Shown here piece by piece: positions 7,334 to 16,615 of a DNA stretch of 26,829 nucleotides. Every line of letters begins with the position of its first letter. The first letter of the stretch is position 1. The translations under genes and the position numbers were made by a program. Origin of the DNA: Megamonas hypermegale (GTDB taxonomy: Bacteria; Bacillota; Negativicutes; Selenomonadales; Selenomonadaceae). The notes beneath the pieces were generated by a model. The model saw nothing but the letters and a program-made list of their open reading frames with translations. It made no database searches and was not told where the DNA came from. The stretch spans positions 1-26,829 of the forward strand of contig DCFC01000001.1 in assembly GCA_002314325.1 (NCBI GenBank), given 5' to 3'.

Positions 7334-8527
7334 ATGCAGATAACACTAATTTTTTCCAATGATAAAAAATATGATGACATAAGTTTTCTGGATTTATTCC
7401 ATGTGCAGAAAGTGAGCGCTTTTCATCAGTCTTTCCCGCAGTATGAAAAAACGCCTCTCGTCGAACTAAAAAATCTTGCTCAGAAATTACACCTAAAAAA
7501 TTTTTTCGTAAAAGACGAATCGTATCGTTTCGGCCTTAATGCCTTCAAAGTTCTGGGCGGAAGCTTCGCTATCGGAAAATACATTGCTCAAAAGCTAAAT
7601 TTAAATATAGAAGATTTATCATATGAAAAACTGATTTCACCAGAATTACGCCAAAAAATCGGCGACATCACCTTCGTAACGGCGACGGACGGAAATCACG
7701 GCCGCGGTGTGGCCTGGACCGCCAACCAGCTGATACAGAAATCCGTCGTCTATATGCCGAAGGGAAGCAGTCCGGAACGTCTTAAAAATATTCAGGCGGA
7801 AAATGCCGATGCTTCCATTACGGAGCTGAACTACGACGATGCCGTCCGTCTGGCAAATGCCAATGCCGAAAAATACGGCTGGGTCGTCATTCAGGATACG
7901 TCGTGGCCGGGCTATCAGGACATTCCCCGCTGGATTATTCAGGGTTACAGCACCATGGCCTATGAAGCATACAGCCAGATTACGCAGCGGCCTACACATA
8001 TTTTCATTCAGGCAGGCGTCGGCTCTCTGGCGGCTTCCGTAACGGGCTTTTTTGCCAATATCTATAAAGACGATAAACCTATCATAACAGTCGTCGAACC
8101 GGATACGGCCGACTGTATTTTCCGCACCGCCCAGGCAAATGATGAACAGCTCCATTTTGTCAAGGGCAGTATGCCGACAATAATGGCAGGTCTTGCCTGC
8201 GGTGAACCGTGCGATATCGGCTGGAACATTCTCAAAAATCATGCCGATTTTGCTCTGACCTGTGCTGATAATATTTCGGCAAAAGGAATGCGTATACTTG
8301 GCGCTCCGCTGAAAGGAGACAGACGCGTAATCTCCGGCGAAAGCGGTGCCGTAACGAGCGGTCTTGTAGCCGAGCTTATGACAAATAGCCGATATGAAGA
8401 TATCCGCAGAAAATTACGGCTCGATGAAAATTCCGTCGTTCTCTGCTTCAGCACGGAAGGCGCTACCGACAGAAAAAATTATGAAGATATCGTTTGGAAC
8501 GGCAAGTTCAGCAGTTTGGAAAATTGA
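7334..8527 (+). CDS. ygeX: 2,3-diaminopropionate ammonia-lyase
   Basis: This PLP enzyme converts 2,3-diaminopropionate to pyruvate and two ammonia, in the cytoplasm. The 397-residue length fits the family (E. coli YgeX is about 398). The PLP lysine is K72 in the NAFK motif after SYRFGL. The substrate loop ATDGNHGRGVAW and the later glycine-rich GAVTSG phosphate-binding segment are present. The SD AGGAGAG at 7322-7328 fixes ATG 7334. It is the first gene of a plus-strand cluster and is followed after 12 bases by ygeY, the same order as in E. coli. Related threonine synthase / cysteine synthase fold enzymes are less likely, given the close match along the whole chain. Confidence 0.93.
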   Translation: MQITLIFSNDKKYDDISFLDLFHVQKVSAFHQSFPQYEKTPLVELKNLAQKLHLKNFFVKDESYRFGLNAFKVLGGSFAIGKYIAQKLNLNIEDLSYEKLISPELRQKIGDITFVTATDGNHGRGVAWTANQLIQKSVVYMPKGSSPERLKNIQAENADASITELNYDDAVRLANANAEKYGWVVIQDTSWPGYQDIPRWIIQGYSTMAYEAYSQITQRPTHIFIQAGVGSLAASVTGFFANIYKDDKPIITVVEPDTADCIFRTAQANDEQLHFVKGSMPTIMAGLACGEPCDIGWNILKNHADFALTCADNISAKGMRILGAPLKGDRRVISGESGAVTSGLVAELMTNSRYEDIRRKLRLDENSVVLCFSTEGATDRKNYEDIVWNGKFSSLEN

Positions 8528-8539
8528 AGGTGATTACCC

Positions 8540-9721
8540 ATGAATGAAACATTTAAACAGGAAGTTATCGATTTATGCCAGCGTCTTATCCGGCAGAAAA
8601 GTTATTCCGGTCAAGAAGGCGGTGTCGCCGCCGTTTTAAAAGACTATATGCGGAAAAATAATTTCGATACAGTAACAACTGATAAATACGGCAATGTGAT
8701 AGGCTGCATTAAAGGGAACCGCCGCGGCCCGAAAATTTTATTCGACGGCCATATCGACACCGTGCCCGTCGCCAATGAAACAGAATGGACGTATCCTCCT
8801 TTCGCTGCGGAAATTCATGACGGCAGAATATACGGCCGCGGTGCTTCCGATATGAAAGGCGCCGTTGCCGCCATGACCGTTGCCGCAAAATATTTCAAAG
8901 CAGATTACGGCAGTGATTTTGCCGGAGAAATATATATTGCAGGTGTCGTTCACGAAGAATGTTTCGAAGGCGTCGCTTCACGCGAAATCAGCAGAGCGGT
9001 CCGTCCCGACTACGTCATAATCGGTGAAGCCTCCAATCTCAATCTAAAAATCGGTCAGAGAGGACGGGCGGAAATCATTGTTGAAACATTCGGCAAATCG
9101 TGCCATTCCGCCAATCCGGAAAAAGGTATAAATGCCGTCTATAAGATGGCGGATGTTATTTCGTCCATTCGTACACTCGTTCCGCCGCATCATGCAGTTC
9201 TGGGCGACGGCATTTTGGAGCTGACGGATATAAAATCCTCTCCGTATCCCGGAGCTTCCGTCGTGCCGGATTATTGCCGCGCAACGTATGACCGCCGCCT
9301 TTTAGTGGGCGAAACGAGAGCCGGCGTCCTAAAGCCTATTGAAAAACTTCTTAACGAAATGATGAAGAAAGACCCCGATTTAAAAGCAACAGTTTCCTAC
9401 AGCAAGGGCAAGGAAAAATGCTATACAGGCAATGAAATCATCGGCGAACGCTTCTTCCCGGGCTGGCTCTACGACAAAACCGACGATTTCGTCCAGAAAG
9501 TTTACACTCAGCTGAAAAACAGCGGATTTAATCCGCAGATTACGCAGTACAATTTCTGCACGAACGGCAGCCATTATGCCGGCGAAGCAAGAATTAAAAC
9601 ATTCGGTCTGGGTCCGTCAAGAGAAAATCTGGCTCATACCGCTAACGAATATATTGAAATAGAACAGCTTACCAAAGCCGTTCAATGCTATTACAGTGTC
9701 GATACGGCATTTTTAAAATAA
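8540..9721 (+). CDS. ygeY: YgeY-family M20 metallohydrolase
   Basis: This 393-residue protein is a di-zinc amidohydrolase of the M20 peptidase/deacylase family. Metal and catalytic residues are visible: H71 and D73 in GHIDT, D104 in SDMKG, the E139-E140 pair after VVH, E163 in GEAS, and H366 near the C-terminus. YgeY homologues accompany ygeX in anaerobic purine clusters, and their exact substrate is not settled from sequence. The same M20 fold includes L-N-carbamoyl amino acid amidohydrolases. Since no separate carbamoylase is present, YgeY could remove carbamoyl or acyl groups to give 2,3-diaminopropionate (inference). It starts 12 bases after ygeX with AAGGTG upstream. Confidence 0.88.
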   Translation: MNETFKQEVIDLCQRLIRQKSYSGQEGGVAAVLKDYMRKNNFDTVTTDKYGNVIGCIKGNRRGPKILFDGHIDTVPVANETEWTYPPFAAEIHDGRIYGRGASDMKGAVAAMTVAAKYFKADYGSDFAGEIYIAGVVHEECFEGVASREISRAVRPDYVIIGEASNLNLKIGQRGRAEIIVETFGKSCHSANPEKGINAVYKMADVISSIRTLVPPHHAVLGDGILELTDIKSSPYPGASVVPDYCRATYDRRLLVGETRAGVLKPIEKLLNEMMKKDPDLKATVSYSKGKEKCYTGNEIIGERFFPGWLYDKTDDFVQKVYTQLKNSGFNPQITQYNFCTNGSHYAGEARIKTFGLGPSRENLAHTANEYIEIEQLTKAVQCYYSVDTAFLK

Positions 9722-9739
9722 AATGAATTGCAGCAATGA

Positions 9740-9796
9740 AGCTGGAAGAATTTTTTCCCATTCGAAAAAAGGAAAAGTCTTCTGGCTTTTTTATTT
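9740..9796 (+). terminator. Intra-operon stem-loop with U-run
   Basis: AGCTGGAAGA (9740-9749) pairs with TCTTCTGGCT (9778-9787), with two adjacent G-U pairs. A second inner pairing (TTTTTTC with GAAAAAA) lies inside, and the 3' arm is followed by TTTTTTATTT. It lies between ygeY and the symporter gene and could reduce read-through into the distal genes. Confidence 0.55.
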
Positions 9797-9808
9797 GGAG
9801 GAAAACAT

Positions 9809-11269
9809 ATGGCTACTTCTTATATCGTAATTGCCATCGTCATAGCTTATATGGCAATTATGCTTTTTATCGGCTGGTATTCGAAAAATATGATATCCAG
9901 CAATAAAGATTTTATGGTTGCAGGCAGAAGGCTCGGACCTATCTTAATGGCAGGCACGCTCGCCGCTACGGAAATCGGCGGCGGCAGTTCTCTGGGCGTC
10001 GTCCAGCAGGGCATGGACAAATTCGGTATCAGTGCCGCTTGGTACGTTATCACAATGGGTTTTGCCTTTGTGATTTTAACATTTTTGGCACCTAAATTCC
10101 GCGCTTCCACCGTAAAGACCGTTCCCGAATATTTTCGCCGCCGCTACGGCAAAGTACCGGGTTTTATTACGGCTGTCATCATGTTTTTACCGCTTATCGG
10201 TCTGACGGCCGGTCAGATGATAGCCTCCGCCGTCATTTTATCCACGATGATTGGCGTTTCATTCCAGATTGCCGTCATTGCTATCTGTGTAATCGTAACC
10301 GCTTATTCCGTAATGGGCGGACTGTGGAGCGTAACCTTAACCGATTTTATTCAGGTATTCTTCATCATATTCGGCATGGCTGTTGCTATTCCGTACGCTT
10401 TTGATTTGGCCGGCGGCTGGCAGAATATCGTAAACAACGTCCCACCGGAAACATTCGATTTATTCCACGGTTATGATGTACTGGATATTATTTCCCTCAC
10501 AATCATGTATATAACGACATTCACCGTAGGACAGGAAGCCGTTTCCCGCTACTATGCCGCCCGCGACGGAAAAGCCGCTCAGCAGGGTTCTGTTCTGGCA
10601 GCAATCATAAATTTCGTCTACGGTTTCATTCCCGCCATTTTAGGCGTAAGTGTTCTCGCTTTAATCAACATGGGTTCATTCGACGCTTCACTGTTCAGTG
10701 AAGTCGGCTCCCGCTATGCCCTGCCGGTACTGGCCGTTCATGCCATGCCGCCTGTTGTCTGCGGCATACTGTTTGCCGGTGTCATCTCCGCCACCATGTC
10801 CAGTGCCAGCTCCGATTTGCTCGGCGCAGGTTCCATATTCGCCAACGATATCTATCGCCAGTTCATCAAACCGGAAGCAACCGATGACGAAGTTATGAAA
10901 ATCGCCCGCCTCATCATGGTTTTAAGCGGTCTTTTATCTCTCATGGTTGCACTTTTCAACACGTCCAGCATTATTGCTATCTTGATGTTTTCCTTTTCAC
11001 TGCGTGCAGCCGGAGCCTTCTTCCCTTACGTGCTGGGACTTTACTGGAAAGGTTCTTCCTTTGCCGGTACAATCGCTTCGCTTATCTGCGGCACAATCGT
11101 CGTCGTATACGTTGAACATATATCTCACGGCTTACTGTTCGGCATTAAAATAGGTCAACCGATTTTGCCGGGACTTGTAGCCGGACTGATATCGTTTATA
11201 GTCTTCTCCAAACTGTTTCCGCCGAAGGAAGCTACTACTCAACTTGCACCAGATGAACATGAATCGTGA
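9809..11269 (+). CDS. Sodium:solute symporter (SSS family)
   Basis: The 486-residue protein has about 13 hydrophobic helices, with a short N-terminal helix starting at residue 4, and matches the SSS family in length and pattern. The substrate cannot be read from sequence. SSS members carry sugars, amino acids, pantothenate, urea or organic acids. Its place between ygeY and a D-aminoacylase homologue suggests uptake of an amino acid derivative or ureide used by this cluster. The strong SD GGAGG (9797-9801) fixes ATG 9809. It is preceded by a possible leaky terminator, so its level may be set separately from ygeXY. Confidence 0.9.
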   Translation: MATSYIVIAIVIAYMAIMLFIGWYSKNMISSNKDFMVAGRRLGPILMAGTLAATEIGGGSSLGVVQQGMDKFGISAAWYVITMGFAFVILTFLAPKFRASTVKTVPEYFRRRYGKVPGFITAVIMFLPLIGLTAGQMIASAVILSTMIGVSFQIAVIAICVIVTAYSVMGGLWSVTLTDFIQVFFIIFGMAVAIPYAFDLAGGWQNIVNNVPPETFDLFHGYDVLDIISLTIMYITTFTVGQEAVSRYYAARDGKAAQQGSVLAAIINFVYGFIPAILGVSVLALINMGSFDASLFSEVGSRYALPVLAVHAMPPVVCGILFAGVISATMSSASSDLLGAGSIFANDIYRQFIKPEATDDEVMKIARLIMVLSGLLSLMVALFNTSSIIAILMFSFSLRAAGAFFPYVLGLYWKGSSFAGTIASLICGTIVVVYVEHISHGLLFGIKIGQPILPGLVAGLISFIVFSKLFPPKEATTQLAPDEHES

Positions 11270-11293
11270 TTTTTTCATACGGAGGTAATCGAA

Positions 11294-12898
11294 TTGAAAA
11301 TACTATTGAAAAACGGACTTATCGTGGACGGCAATAAGACAAAACCGTATACAGGCAATGTCCTTATTAAAGATGAATTTATCCGCGGCGTCGGCGATGT
11401 CGAAATTCATGACGCTGATAAAATCATAGACCTTGGCGGATTGGCAGTTTCTCCCGGATTTATCGATACGCACAGCCACAGCGATTTGGAAATTCTGACC
11501 AAACCTGAGGTAATGCCGAAAATCATGCAGGGCATTACAACGGAAATACTGGGGCAGGACGGTATCTCCATGGCGCCACTGCCGGAGCAGTATATCAGCC
11601 CATGGCGCAAAAATCTTGCCGGGCTGGACGGCGAGAGCAATGAAATAAACTGGAATTACCGGACTACAGAAAATTATCTGCACATGATACAAAAAGTCAA
11701 ACCTGCTCCAAATGAATGTTATCTGGTACCGCACGGCAACATTCGCATAGAAGCCATGGGACTTAGCAATCGTCAGCCTACCGCAAAAGAAATGCAGAAA
11801 ATGTGCGCTATAACCGAACGCGAATTGACGAGCGGCGCTATTGGTCTTTCCACCGGATTAATTTATATGCCGTGCGCCTACAGCAAAACGGAAGAACTCA
11901 TTGAGCTTTGCAAAGTCGTCGCCGAACATGACGGAATTTTCGTCGTTCATCAGCGCAGTGAAGCTGATACCATAATCCAATCCATGCAGGAAATCATTGA
12001 TGTCGGTAGAAAATCCGGCGTCAAAATCCATTTTTCCCATTTCAAGGTATGCGGCAAGAAAAACTGGCAGTATGTCGACCGGATGCTTCAGCTTCTCGAC
12101 AGTGCTGAGCAGGACGGTATCAGAATTTCCTTTGACCAGTATCCGTATGTCGCCGGCAGTACCATGCTGGGCGTCATCCTGCCGCCATGGGTTCACGACG
12201 GTGGTACGAATAAAGTCATCGAGCGATTAAAAGATGAAAAACTGCGACAAAAAATGATTTACGATATACAGCACGGAATTGACGGCTGGGATAACTTCAT
12301 CGACTTTGCCGGATTAGACGGAATTTACATCACCAGTGTCAAGCACAAACAGAACGAAGACGCCGTCGGTCTGAACCTTGTCGAACTCGGCAAATTAAAA
12401 GAAAAAAATCCGTATGATGCCACTTTCGATTTACTGCTGGAAGAAGAAAACGCCGTCGGCATGGTGGATTTTTACGGAACAGAAGAACACGTAAAGAAAT
12501 TTCTCTGCCGACCTGAAATGAACGCCTGCACCGACGGACTGCTCAGCGGTAAGCCTCATCCCAGAGTTTACGGTACATTCCCCCGCATTTTGGGAAAATA
12601 CGTACGCGAAGAAAAAACACTTTCACTGGAAGATGCCGTTTATAAAATGACGAAAAGACCGGCCGAAACGTTTCGCCTTGCCGGTCGCGGTCAATTGAAA
12701 GCAGGTTTTTATGCCGATATTACCGTCTTTGATAAAGACACGATTATCGACAAGGGTACATTCACCAATCCCATTCAGTATCCGGAAGGTATCTGTTACG
12801 TATTCGTCAACGGACAGATGATTGTTGACAATAAAAAATACACTGGTGCCCGCTGTGGAAAAGTATTACGCAAACAGGGAACCGGTGTGAAAGATTAA
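11294..12898 (+). CDS. D-aminoacylase / N-acyl-D-amino acid deacylase family amidohydrolase
   Basis: The 534-residue protein belongs to the amidohydrolase superfamily, D-aminoacylase branch. Visible residues are H60 and H62 in the HSHSD motif, H219 in VVHQR, H249 in HFSHFK, and D414 in TDGLLSGKPHPR. The position of the family's metal-bridging Cys (NCG in characterised D-aminoacylases) is D89 in GQDG here, so the metal site is altered or belongs to a subfamily. Start is TTG with GGAGG eight bases upstream. The expected reaction is hydrolysis of an N-acyl or N-carbamoyl amino acid, with the substrate unknown. It closes the GC-richer half of the cluster. The next gene is clearly more AT-rich. 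Confidence 0.85.
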   Translation: MKILLKNGLIVDGNKTKPYTGNVLIKDEFIRGVGDVEIHDADKIIDLGGLAVSPGFIDTHSHSDLEILTKPEVMPKIMQGITTEILGQDGISMAPLPEQYISPWRKNLAGLDGESNEINWNYRTTENYLHMIQKVKPAPNECYLVPHGNIRIEAMGLSNRQPTAKEMQKMCAITERELTSGAIGLSTGLIYMPCAYSKTEELIELCKVVAEHDGIFVVHQRSEADTIIQSMQEIIDVGRKSGVKIHFSHFKVCGKKNWQYVDRMLQLLDSAEQDGIRISFDQYPYVAGSTMLGVILPPWVHDGGTNKVIERLKDEKLRQKMIYDIQHGIDGWDNFIDFAGLDGIYITSVKHKQNEDAVGLNLVELGKLKEKNPYDATFDLLLEEENAVGMVDFYGTEEHVKKFLCRPEMNACTDGLLSGKPHPRVYGTFPRILGKYVREEKTLSLEDAVYKMTKRPAETFRLAGRGQLKAGFYADITVFDKDTIIDKGTFTNPIQYPEGICYVFVNGQMIVDNKKYTGARCGKVLRKQGTGVKD

Positions 12899-12935
12899 AA
12901 GTTCTGTTTTCTGAGATATATAAGAGGTGTCCTAT

Positions 12936-14360
12936 ATGTTCGATATTATTATAAAAAACGGTAATGTAGTTTCCCCTTCTTCCACAATTCGTTGCGATAT
13001 TGCTATAAAAGATGAAAAAATCGTTTCTCTCGGTAATTTTACAGATGAAAACGCTGCAAGAATAATCGATGCTACTGATAAATACGTACTGCCCGGCGTA
13101 ATCGAGGCTCATATGCACTGCATGGCACCATTTCAGGGATGCCTCGGAGCAAACGATTTTTTTGAACAAAGTGTGAGCGGTGCTTTTGGCGGAGTTACGA
13201 TGTTTATGGACTTTGCCAACATGAGTAAAGGCTGCTCACCGTATAAACAGGCTATTGCTCGTGCGGATGAAATGAAAATCTCGGCTATTGACTACAGTGT
13301 TCATGGAAAAATTGTCGAATCCACCACCCAAGCATTAAACGACATAAAAACCATGATAGAAAACGGCATACCTACTTTTAAAATGTTCATGACATATAAA
13401 AAAGAAGACGTCATGTCTGATGATGAAACGCTTTTAAAAACGTTCAAGCAAGCTAAACAGTTCGGCGGTATGCCTATGCTTCACTGCGAAAGCAATTCCA
13501 TAGCTGAAACCAATATCGAAGAATGTATAAAAAAAGATGATTTGAGTTGGAAAAACTTCGCCAAATGCAAACCAGTTTTATGTGAGGTGGAAGCATTTGC
13601 CCGCGCTGTTTGTCTGGCCCGATATATAGGCAGTGCTCTTATAATCGTACATACGACGAATGGTGCGGCACTGGATATAGCTCGCAAAATCCATGAAGAA
13701 AATTTTCCGTTATATGTGGAAACAGGTCCTCATTATATGACTTTGTTCGATGACCTGTATGAAAAAAATGACGGCTATCTGGCAATCTGTTCACCACCTT
13801 TGCGAACTCCTAAAGAAGCAAACGAATTATGGCAGGGCATTATGGATGATACCATAAGTCTAACTGGTTCTGATGACTGCACTTTTGATGTCGATGAAAA
13901 ATCCTGTTTCCTTGAAAAAAATCCCGATAATACATTCAAAGAGGATTTTACCAAAGTTGTAAACGGAATTTCAGGTTTGGAAACACGGTTACCATTACTC
14001 CTTTCAGAAGGAGTTTCTAAAGGCCGTATTTCTATAAATAAAGTCTGTGCGCTCACCAGTACAAATATCGCCAAAGTATACGGCTGTTATCCTCAAAAAG
14101 GAATTATTGCGCCGGGAAGCGATGCCGATATCGTCATTGTTGATATGAATAAGGAAGTTACTTTATCAAAAGATATTCTTCATAACAATATCAGTTATTG
14201 TCTGTACGACGGTTTTAAGATAAAAGGATATCCTGTAATGACTATTGCCCGTGGAAAAATTATTGTTGAAAATGGTGAATTTAAAGGTAAAAAATCAGCA
14301 GGACATTTTATCAAACGCAAAATAAATCCTTACTATCTGAATAAATTCGATTTGAATTGA
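12936..14360 (+). CDS. Dihydropyrimidinase / hydantoinase, copy 1
   Basis: The 474-residue cyclic amidohydrolase opens hydantoin or dihydropyrimidine rings to N-carbamoyl amino acids. The binuclear metal ligands are all present: H59 and H61 in AHMH, the carboxylated lysine K149 in FKMFM, H183 in LHCES, H239 in IVHTT, and D313. The residue after the metal Asp is D314, where most family members have His (TDH or SDH). This may shift substrate range. ATG 12936 is chosen because AAGAGGTG ends six bases before it. The GTG at 12927 overlaps that SD. The gene is followed closely by an NCS1 transporter, a racemase and a second hydantoinase, forming an AT-richer block. Confidence 0.88.
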   Translation: MFDIIIKNGNVVSPSSTIRCDIAIKDEKIVSLGNFTDENAARIIDATDKYVLPGVIEAHMHCMAPFQGCLGANDFFEQSVSGAFGGVTMFMDFANMSKGCSPYKQAIARADEMKISAIDYSVHGKIVESTTQALNDIKTMIENGIPTFKMFMTYKKEDVMSDDETLLKTFKQAKQFGGMPMLHCESNSIAETNIEECIKKDDLSWKNFAKCKPVLCEVEAFARAVCLARYIGSALIIVHTTNGAALDIARKIHEENFPLYVETGPHYMTLFDDLYEKNDGYLAICSPPLRTPKEANELWQGIMDDTISLTGSDDCTFDVDEKSCFLEKNPDNTFKEDFTKVVNGISGLETRLPLLLSEGVSKGRISINKVCALTSTNIAKVYGCYPQKGIIAPGSDADIVIVDMNKEVTLSKDILHNNISYCLYDGFKIKGYPVMTIARGKIIVENGEFKGKKSAGHFIKRKINPYYLNKFDLN

Positions 14361-14375
14361 CAAAGGAGGTTCATC

Positions 14376-15875
14376 ATGAATATGTATCAACGTCAAATAG
14401 GTGATATTGTAGAATTAACCGATGAAGGTTTAAAAGCAATAAAAAATTATCCCAACAACTATACAGACAACACACGCCCCGTTCCAGTCAAAGAACGCAA
14501 CTGGTCTGCCATAAGTATAACTAATCTGTGGGTTGGAATGCTTGTTTCAATCGCTGTATATCAAGTAGCAAGTGGTTTAATCGTTGCGGGTATGTCATGG
14601 TGGCAGGCTTTGTTCACAATAGTGCTCGGTCATTCTCTTGTAATGTTTTTTGCAGTTGTTTTGGGTCATTTCGGTACAAGATACGGCGTAACGTATCCTA
14701 TGTTATGTAAATTCATATTCGGCAGTAAAGGAACAATCGTTCCGTCCATAGTAAGAGGCGGTCTCGGCTGTTTCTGGTTCGGTGTACAAGCATGGATTGG
14801 CGGTCAGGCATTAAATGCCATTTTTGAAGTGCTATTTCCTTCCTTTGCCAATGAAACATTCTTGAGCTATTTTATTTCGTTTATTATCTTTTGGGCAATA
14901 AACGTCTATATCGCTTCTTCTGGTTCCAATGCAATTAAAGCCCTGGAAAATTATTCTGCACCTTTGCTGATAGTTTTAAGTTTCATTGTTATTATATGGG
15001 GCCTTTATACAGCAGATTGGAGTATTTATACTTTACTGTCGGTTCCGGCACTTCAGGGAAATCCTGACAAAAACTTCTGGGATTTATTTTTCCCCGCATT
15101 ATCCGCAATGATTGCCTTTGACGGCGGTATTGCTCTTTCCATGGCAGATTTCACGCGTAACTGCAAAACTCAGAAAGCACAAATCATTGGACAGCTGACG
15201 GCAGCTCCCATCATGACAGCATTTATTTCCTTTGTCGGCATTTGCGGTACCGGCGGAGCTTTTCTAGCATTCAATGAAGCAATCTGGGAACCGGCAGTAT
15301 TGGTAAGTAAGTTCAATAATCCTTTTATTGTAATAATTTTCTCCGTATTTATCATAATGGCTGTCTTGACTACAAATGTAGCAGCTAATCTGGTTCCGCC
15401 TACAAACGTTATATCTACTTTATTTGCAAAAAAAATATCGTATAAAGCAGCGGCTATCATAGCAGCCGTACTGGCTTTATTCGCTCAACCATGGAATGCT
15501 TTATCCAGTGCGTATACGTTAATTTTCAATGTATGCGGTATTTTGGGTGCTTTATTAGGTCCTATTTCCGGATTATACGTCGTTGCATATCTGATTGAAC
15601 ATCGATGCAAAGTCAATCTCGTAGACCTTTATCGTGAGGACAATAACAGTCAGTATTACTATTATAAAGGCTGGAACGTAGGAATAATTTCCATCTTTAT
15701 TTTATCCAGTATCATTATTTTAATTGGAAAGTTCGTTCCTTCGCTTGAATTTGTCTTCAATAATTCCTACGTTATCGGCAGCATAGGCGCTGGAGTTCTA
15801 TACTATTTTTATTTAAAAATGAATTTTTCCTACGAAAAAAAGGATTTATCTTATGAAAAAAATATTAATAATTAA
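14376..15875 (+). CDS. NCS1-family nucleobase/hydantoin/allantoin transporter
   Basis: The 499-residue membrane protein has about 12 transmembrane helices and the N-terminal PVPVKERNWS region typical of NCS1 permeases (PucI, CodB, Mhp1 relatives). The stretch FWFGVQAWIGGQ near residue 128 corresponds to the helix-3 substrate region, with its aromatic residues. NCS1 members import cytosine, purines, allantoin or hydantoins with Na+ or H+. Lying between a hydantoinase and a hydantoin racemase, this one is most likely a cyclic ureide importer (inference). The ATG has AGGAGG upstream. Its 3' end overlaps the racemase gene by 23 bases, indicating coupling. Confidence 0.9.
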   Translation: MNMYQRQIGDIVELTDEGLKAIKNYPNNYTDNTRPVPVKERNWSAISITNLWVGMLVSIAVYQVASGLIVAGMSWWQALFTIVLGHSLVMFFAVVLGHFGTRYGVTYPMLCKFIFGSKGTIVPSIVRGGLGCFWFGVQAWIGGQALNAIFEVLFPSFANETFLSYFISFIIFWAINVYIASSGSNAIKALENYSAPLLIVLSFIVIIWGLYTADWSIYTLLSVPALQGNPDKNFWDLFFPALSAMIAFDGGIALSMADFTRNCKTQKAQIIGQLTAAPIMTAFISFVGICGTGGAFLAFNEAIWEPAVLVSKFNNPFIVIIFSVFIIMAVLTTNVAANLVPPTNVISTLFAKKISYKAAAIIAAVLALFAQPWNALSSAYTLIFNVCGILGALLGPISGLYVVAYLIEHRCKVNLVDLYREDNNSQYYYYKGWNVGIISIFILSSIIILIGKFVPSLEFVFNNSYVIGSIGAGVLYYFYLKMNFSYEKKDLSYEKNINN

Positions 15876-16587
15876 CCCGAATACATCGCCTGAAATGACA
15901 AATGATATCCGCTCTACCATAGAACATATCAAAGACGAAAATATTGATACCGTTACGATTTGTCCTGATTTTGGCTCTCCGTCTTTAGAATCTTTTTATG
16001 ATTACAATCTAGCTTCATTTGCTGTAATACGATTGCTTAATAAATTAAATAAATCCGGTCAGCATTTTGACGGAATTTTAATTTCCTGTTTTGGAGACCC
16101 CGGATTATATGCAATTAAGGAAATATCAAATGTTCCCGTCATCGGTATTGCCGAAGCCTCTATGGCTGTTTCTCTGTTAATGGGACAAAAATTCAGCCTA
16201 TTAGTAGCTTCAAAAAAAGCTGTTCCTATGATGAAAGATATGGTCAATCAATACGGACTTACATCTCGCTTGGCTTCTATTGAAAGTATGAATGCCAATG
16301 TATTAGATGTCGAGCAGGATAAACAGAAATTTATTAATAAATCAATTCTAATTGGTGAAAAAGCTATAGCCAAAGGTGCTGAAGTTTTGATTTTAGGCTG
16401 TGCCGGTATGACGAATATGCAGACAAAAATAAAAGAAGCATTAAATATTCCTGTTATTGACCCTGTTGTATACGGTTATAAAACTTTAGAAATGATGGTT
16501 GAAAATAATTTTCCTATTTCCAAAATCGGTTTATATAAAACACCTTATTCTAAAAAAATCTTAAAAGAAAATCTGCTTTATATGTGA
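15853..16587 (+). CDS. Asp/Glu/hydantoin racemase family protein
   Basis: The 244-residue cytosolic racemase has the two catalytic cysteines of the family, C79 in ISCFGDPG and C183 in LGCAGMT, and the N-terminal INPNTS motif. These features point to the hydantoin or allantoin racemase branch rather than glutamate racemase for cell walls. It would interconvert enantiomers of a 5-substituted hydantoin so that stereospecific hydantoinases can use both. It starts inside the end of the transporter gene, with AAGGAT upstream of ATG 15853. Placement between the transporter and the second hydantoinase supports this role. Confidence 0.88.
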   Translation: MKKILIINPNTSPEMTNDIRSTIEHIKDENIDTVTICPDFGSPSLESFYDYNLASFAVIRLLNKLNKSGQHFDGILISCFGDPGLYAIKEISNVPVIGIAEASMAVSLLMGQKFSLLVASKKAVPMMKDMVNQYGLTSRLASIESMNANVLDVEQDKQKFINKSILIGEKAIAKGAEVLILGCAGMTNMQTKIKEALNIPVIDPVVYGYKTLEMMVENNFPISKIGLYKTPYSKKILKENLLYM

Positions 16588-16615
16588 AATTACCCTATAA
16601 AAGGAGGTATACTTC

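Noticed and set aside
7646..8242. 198-aa open frame antisense to ygeX
   Set aside because: It lies wholly inside a well-supported gene on the other strand, has no recognisable domain, and is explained by codon bias of ygeX.
12927..12935. GTG start for hydantoinase copy 1
   Set aside because: The GTG overlaps the AAGAGGTG SD that serves ATG 12936, so the later start is preferred.
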